This document shows positions 24,309 through 31,597 of a DNA stretch of 49,337 nucleotides, one piece after another. Positions within the stretch are counted from its first letter, which is position 1. The number at the start of each line of letters is the position of its first letter. The notes under the pieces are model-generated. The model saw only the letters and a list, made by a program, of their open reading frames with translations. It was not told where the DNA came from and ran no database searches. The stretch is from Syntrophorhabdus sp. PtaU1.Bin058. GTDB taxonomy: Bacteria > Desulfobacterota > Syntrophorhabdia > Syntrophorhabdales > Syntrophorhabdaceae. A program made the position numbers and the translations under genes. Location of the stretch: NCBI GenBank assembly GCA_002067975.1, contig MVRS01000073.1:1-49337 (forward strand), in the 5' to 3' direction.

Positions 24309-24328
24309 TTTTCAAGGAGGCTCAATAT

Positions 24329-25180
24329 ATGGATAACGCCGCGCAGGGCTACAAAGGAAGTGATGACTATATAGCTTCGAAGCCGCTTATGGAGATTGTC
24401 AATGTGTCTGTAGTCCTGGGAAAACCGCTTGTTGTAAAAGGCGAACCGGGAACAGGTAAGACCCTTCTGGCGCACAGCATAGCCCGTGCGCTCAACAAGA
24501 AGCTTCTTATATGGAATATCAAATCCACAACAAAGGCAAAAGACGGGCTTTACGTATATGATACCGTGCAGAGACTTAACGACGCACGGTTTAAAGACAA
24601 GGACATCAGCGACATCAGGCAATATATCAAGCTTGGGAGGCTGGGCCAGGCCTTCAAAAACGAAGAAAAGATGGTCCTGCTCATAGATGAGATCGACAAG
24701 GCGGACATTGAATTCCCCAACGACCTCCTCAACGAACTCGACGAGATGTCGTTCCACATACATGAACTTGATGAAGAGGTCATTGCGGTGCAACGTCCCA
24801 TTGTGATCATTACAAGCAACTCCGAGAAGGAACTGCCTGATGCATTCCTGCGCAGGTGCTTATTCTATTATATAGAGTTTCCCGATGAAGAGATGATGGA
24901 AAGGATCGTCAGGGTCCATTATCCGGATATCGAGAACAAGCTTGTCAAAGAAGCACTCAAGAAGTTTTACTGGATCCGTGAAATGGATGGGCTCAGGAAA
25001 AAACCGTCGACAAGCGAACTGCTTGACTGGATCAAGGCGCTTTCCCTGGGTGGGATCCATCTGGAAAAGATCGGTTCGGAGATCCCTTTCCTCGGTACGC
25101 TGCTCAAGAACGAGCAGGATACGGACCGGTTCGTCAGACTTTCGAACTCTCAGGGAGGGTTTGGATTTAAGAGAAGGTAA
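24329..25180 (+). CDS. MoxR-family AAA+ ATPase
   Basis: A 283-residue AAA+ chaperone-like ATPase. Walker A is KGEPGTGKTLLAHSIA, Walker B MVLLIDEIDKAD, sensor 1 IVIITSNSEKELPDAFLRRC with the arginine-finger region, and a C-terminal lid helical domain. MoxR proteins work with a VWA protein to insert metals or mature enzyme complexes; the partner is the next gene, 6 bases downstream. The start is ATG 24329, with CAAGGAGG 9 bases upstream; 12 more codons are open before it but start inside the operator. The Rex-like operator hints that the maturation target is a redox enzyme. The target itself is not identified. Confidence 0.9.
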   Translation: MDNAAQGYKGSDDYIASKPLMEIVNVSVVLGKPLVVKGEPGTGKTLLAHSIARALNKKLLIWNIKSTTKAKDGLYVYDTVQRLNDARFKDKDISDIRQYIKLGRLGQAFKNEEKMVLLIDEIDKADIEFPNDLLNELDEMSFHIHELDEEVIAVQRPIVIITSNSEKELPDAFLRRCLFYYIEFPDEEMMERIVRVHYPDIENKLVKEALKKFYWIREMDGLRKKPSTSELLDWIKALSLGGIHLEKIGSEIPFLGTLLKNEQDTDRFVRLSNSQGGFGFKRR

Positions 25181-25186
25181 TACTAT

Positions 25187-26419
25187 ATGTTTATCGACTT
25201 TTTCTATATATTGCGAAAAAAAGGGGTCCCTGTTTCCATTACGGAATGGATGTCATTCACAGAGGCGCTCTACAACGGGTATTTTCAGTCGAGCCTCAAT
25301 CACCTATACTACCTGGGGAGGGCCTTTCTTGTAAAGAGTGAGGCTTACTACGATGCCTTTGACCTTGCCTTCCAGGAATATTTCGGCGGCATCAAGACAG
25401 AGAATGTAGAGCTCGACAAGGTCATGGAATGGCTCGAGAATCCCCTCCACAGGCTTCCGAAGCTGAGCCCTGAAGAGATGGCGGAGCTGCAGAAGAAGAT
25501 CGAAGAGTTCAGGAAGACACACGATATGGATGAACTGATGAGACAGTTCAGGGAAAGGCTGAAAGAGCAAAAGGAAAGACATGACGGCGGAGGCAAGTGG
25601 ATAGGCACAGGCGGCACCTCGCCGTTTGGCGCATATGGATACCATCCTGGCGGTATCAGGGTCGGCGGCGAATCGTGGATGCAATCCGCAGCAAAGGTGG
25701 CCGGCGAGAGAAGGTTCAGGAACTACCGGAACGATGTGATCCTCGACGTGCGGCAGACGAAGATGGCGCTGAAGAAATTGAGGGAGCTCAAGAGAGAGGG
25801 GTTGGAGGAAGAGCTTGATATAGACGAGACCATCGATAAGACGGCAAAAGAGGGCGGCGAGATCGAGCTTGTCTTCAATAAATCGCGCGAGAACTCCATA
25901 AGACTTATACTCCTGATGGATACAGGCGGTTCCATGCTTCCTTACACGGAGCTCTGCGAAAGACTTTTCTCGGCGGCATCCCAGATGGAGCACTTTAAAG
26001 AGTTCAGGTACTATTTCTTCCACAACAGCATCTACCAGGATATTTATGAGGACATAGCAAATTACAAGAAGATACCTACGGAAAAACTCTTTTCCAATTT
26101 CCACAAGGGCTATAAAGTCGTCATCGTAGGCGACGCGAGGATGGCCTATTCGGAACTATTCGATGTCAACGGGTGCATCGATTATTTTTATACGAACGAC
26201 AAGCCGTCGATCGAGTGGCTCATAAGGATCAAGGAGCATTTCCCCCATTCGGTATGGCTCAACCCGACTCACATGAATTTCTGGGGCCACTATACAGTGG
26301 ACACGATCGGCAAGATATTCCCCATGTACGAACTCACGATCGATGGTCTCAAGGATGCCGTCAAGACCCTTTCATCAAGGGCGAGGTCCATACAACAGCT
26401 ATCGGCGATCAACGCATAG
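25187..26419 (+). CDS. VWA-domain protein (CoxE-like), MoxR partner
   Basis: A 410-residue cytoplasmic protein. The N-terminal half is helical and charged (residues about 85-130: EMAELQKKIEEFRKTHDMDE), followed by a Gly-rich linker (GTGGTSPFGAYGYHPGG). The C-terminal von Willebrand A domain begins at LILLMDTGGSM, whose DxGxS is a slightly altered MIDAS metal site (usual DxSxS); FFHNSIYQDIYEDI and VVIVGDARMAYSEL follow, and the final part matches CoxE-type proteins. With the MoxR ATPase it forms the classic MoxR-VWA pair used for enzyme maturation, for example of molybdo-hydroxylases. No hydroxylase gene lies nearby. Confidence 0.88.
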   Translation: MFIDFFYILRKKGVPVSITEWMSFTEALYNGYFQSSLNHLYYLGRAFLVKSEAYYDAFDLAFQEYFGGIKTENVELDKVMEWLENPLHRLPKLSPEEMAELQKKIEEFRKTHDMDELMRQFRERLKEQKERHDGGGKWIGTGGTSPFGAYGYHPGGIRVGGESWMQSAAKVAGERRFRNYRNDVILDVRQTKMALKKLRELKREGLEEELDIDETIDKTAKEGGEIELVFNKSRENSIRLILLMDTGGSMLPYTELCERLFSAASQMEHFKEFRYYFFHNSIYQDIYEDIANYKKIPTEKLFSNFHKGYKVVIVGDARMAYSELFDVNGCIDYFYTNDKPSIEWLIRIKEHFPHSVWLNPTHMNFWGHYTVDTIGKIFPMYELTIDGLKDAVKTLSSRARSIQQLSAINA

Positions 26420-26518
26420 ACGGTGAGGCGCACCCCGGAGGCCGTGGTCTATTCTCACCCATTCTTCCGGTCTTCATGGCCGCTTGAAAAAAGTGTTAAT
26501 ATTTTTCTCAATATACAT

Positions 26519-26524
26519 TATAAT
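26519..26524 (+). promoter_or_regulatory. -10 box giving a possibly leaderless uppS message
   Basis: A perfect TATAAT lies 5 bases before the GTG start at 26530. A weak TTAATA at 26496 is the only -35 candidate (17-base spacer). Transcription would start at about the start codon. Confidence 0.4.
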
Positions 26525-26529
26525 CTTAT

Positions 26530-27303
26530 GTGTTGATTAAGAGGATACTCTATTATTCCTACGAAAAACTCCTCGAAAAGGAGGTTAAGAAGGGGAAACT
26601 GCCCCTCCATGTGGGCCTCATACTCGACGGGAACAGGCGCTATGCAAAGGAGATGGGGTTCGATGATATCACGATGGGTCACGTAGAAGGGGCAAAGAAG
26701 CTTGACGATGTCCTGAAGTGGTGTGCGGAATTTAATATCAAGATCGTTACCATATGGGTCTTGTCAACGGATAATATCCAGCGGGACAGGGGAGAGGTCG
26801 AGGCGCTCCTTAAGGTGATCGAAGAGAAGATCGATGAGCTTTCAAAGAACCAGATTGTTGAAAAGAACGGCTTCAGGATACATGCGCTGGGAAAGATCGA
26901 TATGCTGCCGGACCGCTTGAGGAACGTGATAAAAAGGGCCGAAGAGTTGACGATGCACAACAACAACCACATACTGAACATTGCCGTCGGCTATGGCGGA
27001 AGGGAAGAGATCGTTGAGGCCGTCAGAGAGGTGATCCGGTGCAAGGACTTTAAAAATGTCGAAGAAGCGGCAAACAATATTACCGGTGATGACATTACGG
27101 CCCATCTATATACTTGCGGAATTCCCGATCCTGACCTTATAATAAGGACAAGCGGCGAGGTAAGGTTGAGTGGTTTTCTGCTGTGGCAGAGTGCGTATAG
27201 TGAGTTTTACTTCTGCGATGCCCTGTGGCCGGCCTTCAGGAAGATCGATTTTTTAAGGGCCATCAGGAGTTACCAGCACAGAAATAGAAGGTTTGGACAA
27301 TGA
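26530..27303 (+). CDS. uppS: Isoprenyl transferase (cis-prenyl diphosphate synthase family)
   Basis: A 257-residue UppS-family enzyme that extends farnesyl-type diphosphates with cis isoprene units; undecaprenyl diphosphate for wall and LPS carriers is the usual product. The catalytic start LILDGNRRYAKEMG has DGNRR where most bacteria have DGNGRWA, a variant seen in other branches of the family. TIWVLSTDN, NIAVGYGGREEIVEAV and DLIIRTSGEVRLSGFLLWQSAYSEFYF are the other signatures. Start GTG 26530 has no Shine-Dalgarno and a TATAAT just before it. The stop overlaps the next gene by 4 bases. Product chain length is uncertain, and a second, canonical UppS may exist elsewhere. Confidence 0.85.
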   Translation: MLIKRILYYSYEKLLEKEVKKGKLPLHVGLILDGNRRYAKEMGFDDITMGHVEGAKKLDDVLKWCAEFNIKIVTIWVLSTDNIQRDRGEVEALLKVIEEKIDELSKNQIVEKNGFRIHALGKIDMLPDRLRNVIKRAEELTMHNNNHILNIAVGYGGREEIVEAVREVIRCKDFKNVEEAANNITGDDITAHLYTCGIPDPDLIIRTSGEVRLSGFLLWQSAYSEFYFCDALWPAFRKIDFLRAIRSYQHRNRRFGQ

Positions 27304-29300
27304 GCCCTCCTATAGATAAAGTGACATCGTTAAAGAATACGGAGATCTTTAAGGCCCTTGGGGATACCGAGATCGAGGAACTTTCAAAAAGACTGAAAGA
27401 GAGGATATACCCCCCAAATACCGCCATTGTCCGTGAAGGTGCGTCGGGCGATTCGATGTTCGTTATAAAATCGGGCAAGGTGGAGATCAGGAAACTGGAG
27501 CCTTCCCTCGGCGTCGACCTCACGATAGCAACCCTCGACAGCGGCGCCTGTTTCGGAGAGATGGCGCTGCTGACGGGCAAACCGAGGACCGCCACGGTCA
27601 TGGCCATTCAGGCAACAGAGGTCTTTGTCCTGGAGAAAAAGGACTTCGAATCCCTCCTGACGGAACACCCTACGCTTTCAATCTCTCTCAACAAGATTGT
27701 CGCTGCGAGAATTGAAGAGATGAATACCAGGGATGGTCTTGGCGTTGTCTCCCTGAAGACCCTGAAACTGGACAAGGATGTGATAGCGATTATCCCCCAG
27801 CAGCTTATCATGAAATACAAGATGCTGCCCACGTCCTATTCCAACAATACGGTAACGCTCGCAATGGTGAACCCCAATGACCTTATGGCGCTCGATGAGG
27901 CACGGAAGTTCATCAAGGGAAGGGCCATCGACCCCGTGATCGTATCCGCAGACGACTTCAAGAAATTCATGGAGGCGGATTATATTGAGCTGACCAAGAA
28001 AGAAAAGCAAGAAGAACCTGAGGTGAACCTTGACCAGCTCCTTGATTCCATGGATCACGTCCAGGCCGATATCATGAAGGACGCTGAGTTCGAAGACACC
28101 GACGAGGACGAGGCAGGCGTGACGGACCTTGCAAGGGAGGCAGAGGGAGCGCCGATCATACGCCTTACGAACAACATCATTGCCGCCGCCTTAAAAAAGG
28201 GTGCAAGCGATATCCATATTGAGCCGATGGAAAAGGCGTTGCGTGTGCGTTACCGGATTGATGGTGTCCTCAGGGAGGAGATGATGCTGCCCAAGAAGGT
28301 CCAGCTTCCTCTCATCAGCAGGGTTAAGATTATTTCCAAGCTCGATATTACCGAAAGGAGGTTGCCGCAGGACGGCAGGATAACGATAAAACTGGGAAAC
28401 AAATCGGTTGACTTCCGGGTCTCCTCAGTGCCGACAAAATATGGAGAGAAGATCTGTACCCGTATTCTCGACAAGAGCAATACCACCATGGGTCTTGATA
28501 AATTGGTCAGCCATCCGGGCACCCTTGATCTCGTGAGGGAGATGATTAAAAAACCCTATGGGATCATCTATGTCACAGGCCCTACCGGTTCCGGAAAAAG
28601 CACGACGCTCTACAGTTCGCTTGCGGAGATCAACAGTGTTGATGTAAACATATCGACCGTCGAAGACCCGATTGAGTATGACCTTGCAGGAATCAACCAG
28701 GTGCAGGTCAACGCAGATATCGGGCTTGATTTTGCCCGGGTATTAAGGGCATTTCTGAGGCAGGACCCTGACGTTATCCTCGTTGGAGAGACAAGGGACA
28801 AAGAGACTGCCAAAATAGCCGTGGAGGCCGCCCTTACGGGCCACCTTGTCTTTACGACACTCCACGCGAACGATGCGCCTGCAACCTTCATGCGGTTGTC
28901 GGAGATGGGCATAGAGCCGTTCCTCACCTCAACCTCTATCATCGGCATCGTTGCCCAGAGGCTCGTACGAAGGATATGCACGAAGTGTAAAGAGAAATAT
29001 GAACCCGATCCTATTATTGCAAAATATCTTGGACTGCGCGAAGGCATGGAACTCTATAAAGGAAAGGGATGCGATGTCTGCGGCAACACGGGTTATAAGG
29101 GCAGGGTCGGCGTTTATGAAGTGCTCATGGTGACCGAAGAGGTGCGGCACCTGATTGCAGAAGGTGCCGAGACGAATGTCATACGTCAGGCAGCCATCCA
29201 GTCCGGCATGAAGACCCTTAAAGACTACTGCCTGATCCTCCTTGAAGACGGTTTGACGACAGTAGACGAAGTTCTCAGAACCGTCGCAATTCAAACTTGA
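27300..29300 (+). CDS. GspE/PilB-type secretion ATPase with N-terminal cyclic-nucleotide-binding domain
   Basis: A 666-residue fusion. Residues about 10-130 form a cNMP-binding domain, with the phosphate cassette FGEMALLTGKPRTATV complete, including the Arg and Thr that hold cyclic phosphate. A MshEN-like domain (IPQQLIMKYKMLPTSYSNN, DLMALDEARKFIKG), an acidic linker, then the type II/IV pilus assembly ATPase follow: ASDIHIEP, RYRIDGVLRE, Walker A TGPTGSGKSTTLYS near residue 427, Asp/His boxes, and two CxxC pairs (CTKCKEKY, GCDVCGNTGY) for zinc. Such ATPases power pilus or pseudopilus assembly. Pilus genes are absent here. The cNMP domain suggests direct second-messenger control. Overlaps uppS and the next gene by 4 bases. 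Confidence 0.92.
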   Translation: MSPPIDKVTSLKNTEIFKALGDTEIEELSKRLKERIYPPNTAIVREGASGDSMFVIKSGKVEIRKLEPSLGVDLTIATLDSGACFGEMALLTGKPRTATVMAIQATEVFVLEKKDFESLLTEHPTLSISLNKIVAARIEEMNTRDGLGVVSLKTLKLDKDVIAIIPQQLIMKYKMLPTSYSNNTVTLAMVNPNDLMALDEARKFIKGRAIDPVIVSADDFKKFMEADYIELTKKEKQEEPEVNLDQLLDSMDHVQADIMKDAEFEDTDEDEAGVTDLAREAEGAPIIRLTNNIIAAALKKGASDIHIEPMEKALRVRYRIDGVLREEMMLPKKVQLPLISRVKIISKLDITERRLPQDGRITIKLGNKSVDFRVSSVPTKYGEKICTRILDKSNTTMGLDKLVSHPGTLDLVREMIKKPYGIIYVTGPTGSGKSTTLYSSLAEINSVDVNISTVEDPIEYDLAGINQVQVNADIGLDFARVLRAFLRQDPDVILVGETRDKETAKIAVEAALTGHLVFTTLHANDAPATFMRLSEMGIEPFLTSTSIIGIVAQRLVRRICTKCKEKYEPDPIIAKYLGLREGMELYKGKGCDVCGNTGYKGRVGVYEVLMVTEEVRHLIAEGAETNVIRQAAIQSGMKTLKDYCLILLEDGLTTVDEVLRTVAIQT

Positions 29301-30076
29301 TTAAAAAATCCATCGTCAACTCCAGCAGGCTTTCATTAATATTACGCTCAATCCTCTGGGCCTCCATCCTGGCGCTCATCATCCTCATGTTCTACGTTTA
29401 TCATGAAGGCGCCTGGAAAGACATCTTTTCATACTACAGGTTCTTTTTCGATTTTAAAAAACTGAAAATCTTTATTGCATCCTTTGGTCCGTACGCGGCA
29501 TTTGTCTTTGTCATGGTTCAGGCGCTCCAGGTTGTCTTTGCACCGGTACCCGGCGAGGTGACCGGCTTTGTCGGTGGTTTTCTGTTTGGCAATGTATCCG
29601 GCGTCATCCTCTCGACGGCCGGTCTTACAATCGGTTCCATTGTGGCATTTGGCATCGCGCGCATGCTCGGCATGAAGTTCGTGGAGAAGATTGTCAAAAA
29701 GGAATACATTGATAAATTTAATTTTTTTGTTACCCATAAAGGTCTCTACATAACATTTATTTTCTTTCTCATTCCCGGGTTCCCCAAAGACTCTCTCTGC
29801 TACCTGCTTGGACTGACTCGTATGCGGCTCATCGATTTTATTCTCATGAACGTCTTCGGAAGATTACCGGGCACGCTTATGCTGACGTTACAGGGAAGCG
29901 CAGTGAAGGAAGGAAAGTATCAGGCATTTTTTTTGTTGCTCGTTGTAAGCATTCTTTTAACCTTCGGGCTGTATTTGGCCAGGAACCACATTATCCGGGC
30001 GTTTATCTTTGTTGTTCATCCGGTAATAGAATTTTTTCAAAATTTACGACACAAGAAAAATACTGACAGAGAGTGA
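29297..30076 (+). CDS. TVP38/TMEM64-family (DedA-like) membrane protein
   Basis: A 259-residue inner-membrane protein with about six hydrophobic segments. The VTT/SNARE-associated domain is seen in VFAPVPGEVTGFVGGFLFGNVSGVILSTAGLTIGSIVAFGIARMLG and PGFPKDSLCYLLGLTRMRLIDFILMNVFGRLPGT, which contains the conserved re-entrant loops and the Arg. Family members are lipid scramblases or transporters, for example for undecaprenyl phosphate or phospholipids. Being in an operon with an isoprenyl transferase makes a polyprenyl-phosphate role attractive, but this is inference. The TTG start (29297) overlaps the previous TGA; no ATG is available early enough. Confidence 0.85.
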   Translation: MIKKSIVNSSRLSLILRSILWASILALIILMFYVYHEGAWKDIFSYYRFFFDFKKLKIFIASFGPYAAFVFVMVQALQVVFAPVPGEVTGFVGGFLFGNVSGVILSTAGLTIGSIVAFGIARMLGMKFVEKIVKKEYIDKFNFFVTHKGLYITFIFFLIPGFPKDSLCYLLGLTRMRLIDFILMNVFGRLPGTLMLTLQGSAVKEGKYQAFFLLLVVSILLTFGLYLARNHIIRAFIFVVHPVIEFFQNLRHKKNTDRE

Positions 30077-30094
30077 TTTTAGTAAATTCTTTAC

Positions 30095-30122
30095 TTGACA
30101 GAATAATTAATTCATATACAAT
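30095..30122 (+). promoter_or_regulatory. Promoter of the H1-like gene pair
   Basis: TTGACA (30095-30100) and TACAAT (30117-30122) with a 16-base spacer in an AT-rich stretch, about 40 bases before the ATG of the first H1-like gene, which also has a GAGGAGG ribosome site. This looks like a strong promoter, fitting an abundant nucleoid protein. Confidence 0.7.
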
Positions 30123-30162
30123 AAAAAAAGAAACACAAAATATTTTGAGGAGGTATTTATTA

Positions 30163-30327
30163 ATGGCGACAAAAAAAGCAGCAGCAAAAAAACCGGCAGC
30201 AAAAAAGGCAGCACCCAAAAAGGCAGCAGCAAAAAAGGCAGCACCCAAAAAGGCAGCAGTAAAAAAACCGGCAGCAAAAAAGGCAGCAGCAAAAAAACCG
30301 GCGGCAAAAAAGGCAGCAAAAAAATAA
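30163..30327 (+). CDS. Histone H1-like Lys/Ala-repeat DNA-binding protein
   Basis: A 54-residue protein made only of Ala, Lys and Pro plus one Met, one Thr and one Val: MATKKAAAKKPAAKKAAPKK followed by near-repeats of KKAAxKK. Such tails bind DNA without sequence preference and resemble the C-terminal tail of histone H1 and bacterial AlgP/HctB-type proteins. The DNA is itself a tandem repeat (30172-30324), so the length probably varies among strains. A strong GAGGAGG site precedes ATG 30163; the 30 open codons upstream are not part of the protein. The next gene, 31 bases on, begins with the same MATKK. Confidence 0.85.
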   Translation: MATKKAAAKKPAAKKAAPKKAAAKKAAPKKAAVKKPAAKKAAAKKPAAKKAAKK

Positions 30328-30358
30328 GCCGCAAAACAGAACCGTAAGGAGGAAGTAA

Positions 30359-30583
30359 ATGGCGACCAAAAAACCAGCTGCCAAGGCAAAGCCGGTAGCG
30401 AAGAAGTCTGCGCTAAAAACGAAACCGGCAGCAAAAAAGCCAGCAGCAAAATCATCCGCGAAAAAAGGCACCAAGTATGCATGCAGTGTCTGCGGGATGA
30501 TTGTATCGGTGGACACAGTATGTGATTGTGTCGGGGTGTGCGATTTAATCTGCTGCGGTAAAGAGATGAAGGTTAAGAAATAG
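30359..30583 (+). CDS. H1-like tail fused to a desulforedoxin-like domain
   Basis: A 74-residue protein. Residues 1-37 are a Lys/Ala/Pro H1-like tail (MATKKPAAKAKPVAKK and on). Residues 39-74 have the desulforedoxin layout: C42-x2-C45-G at the start and C65-C66-G near the end (KYACSVCGM, LICCGKEM), which in desulforedoxin holds one Fe(Cys)4 centre. Three further cysteines (C55, C57, C61) lie between, giving seven in all, which could bind another metal or change the site. It is co-transcribed with the H1-like gene. The design suggests a redox or iron protein tethered to the nucleoid; no such function is proven to my knowledge. Confidence 0.8.
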   Translation: MATKKPAAKAKPVAKKSALKTKPAAKKPAAKSSAKKGTKYACSVCGMIVSVDTVCDCVGVCDLICCGKEMKVKK

Positions 30584-30932
30584 GCGTAATTTTTCCGTAG
30601 AGCGCGGTGGGATTTTATTAATCCGGACATTACCTGAAAGGGTAAATAATTGCGAGGTGATCTTTCTCAAAATTATCCTTCTGTATGTCTGGATTGTTTA
30701 CTATAGTTGTCCTTATTCCATCAATAAGTGTTACGCATAGACAAAGTGTGTCTATGCGATAAAATATGTGTTCCTCCATAAGACAATTTAATGGAATATG
30801 GGAGATTGCTTTATCGTTAGTTTTTTTAGATCGGGTATCAGTGCGACCTGCCTGAATTTCCGCGCGTACAGACGTTGACAATTGCTCTTGCATTATCCGG
30901 ACACTCCGTGATAGTTTGTATGCGGAATCGTC
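30584..30932. other. 349-base gap with a perfect hairpin
   Basis: No well-supported gene. A perfect 10-bp inverted repeat, CGCATAGACA and TGTCTATGCG around a 5-base loop, lies at 30734-30758, without a T-run on either strand. A minus-strand frame from an ATG near 30896 to 30630 (about 87 residues, including DKAISHIPLNCLMEEHIFYR) has a weak upstream GGAG and no recognisable family; I do not call it as a gene. Confidence 0.5.
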
Positions 30933-31469
30933 ATGATCAAGGAATGGGAACTCGTAGATTCGAAAGTTGACAGAGATTACAGGGTGTTCAGAATTGCCGT
31001 AAACCACGCGCGTTCTCCAAGGACACATGAGGTCGGTGAGTTCTATACCATCGAAACGAACGACTGGGTCAACATTATCCCCCTGACAGACGACGGGAAG
31101 GTTGTAATGATAAAGCAGTACCGTCATGGTTCACAGGATATTACCCTTGAGATACCGGGAGGACTTGTGGATGATGAGGGGCACAAAGAGGCAGCGCTCC
31201 GTGAGCTTGAGGAAGAGACGGGCTACGGAGGAGATGAGGTCCGGTATCTCGGTGCCACGAACCCCAACCCTGCCATATTCAATAATCTCTGCCATACCTA
31301 TCTCGTCAGGAACGTCAGAAAGGTTGCCGAGACGAACCTCGATCCAGATGAAGATATCGAGGTCGTACTCGTTCCCCTGAATGAGGTCCCTTCACTCATA
31401 GAAACGGGGAAGATCACCCACGCGCTGGTCATCATTGCCTTCCATTTTTATTTTATGAAGAATCTTTAG
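30933..31469 (+). CDS. Nudix hydrolase, ADP-ribose pyrophosphatase type
   Basis: A 178-residue Nudix enzyme. The Nudix box is complete: G-x5-E-x7-REL-EE-x-G-Y within PGGLVDDEGHKEAALREL and EEETGY. The preceding VVMIKQYRHGSQDITLEIPGG is the pattern of ADP-ribose/ADP-sugar pyrophosphatases (NudF-like), which clear free ADP-ribose or nucleotide sugars. It ends convergent with lpxC, separated by an R1 element. The start ATG 30933 has only a weak ribosome site. The substrate is inferred from the motif spacing, and GDP-mannose or NADH types cannot be fully excluded. Confidence 0.88.
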   Translation: MIKEWELVDSKVDRDYRVFRIAVNHARSPRTHEVGEFYTIETNDWVNIIPLTDDGKVVMIKQYRHGSQDITLEIPGGLVDDEGHKEAALRELEEETGYGGDEVRYLGATNPNPAIFNNLCHTYLVRNVRKVAETNLDPDEDIEVVLVPLNEVPSLIETGKITHALVIIAFHFYFMKNL

Positions 31470-31508
31470 CGGTACGCGCTGTCACAGAAGATCGAAAACA
31501 ATTTGAAT

Positions 31509-31586
31509 CCGTAAGTCGTGAGGCGTAAGTCGTTAGGCGATTAGCCCCTTACGACTTACGATTTACGCCTCACGGGTTTATTGGGG
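31509..31586. repeat. R1 heptad inverted repeat, copy 7, in a convergent gap
   Basis: The left arm at 31509-31540 has words CGTAAGT, CGTGAGG, CGTAAGT, CGTTAGG. A 4-5-base spacer and a right arm (CCCCTTACGACTTACG, ATTTACG, CCTCACGGG) follow, with the outer flank GGGTTTATTGGGG. It sits between the Nudix stop and the lpxC stop. Confidence 0.85.
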
Positions 31587-31597
31587 TTGATCGCTTA

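Noticed and set aside
30160-30630. Minus-strand frames rich in Phe, Leu and Cys opposite the H1-like genes
   Set aside because: They are the reverse complement of the Lys/Ala codon repeats. The plus-strand genes have strong ribosome sites and a promoter.
30630-31127. 165-codon minus-strand frame over the gap and the Nudix gene
   Set aside because: The upper half is antisense to the Nudix gene. The lower half could be a small protein but has a weak ribosome site and no family, so it is only mentioned in the gap entry.
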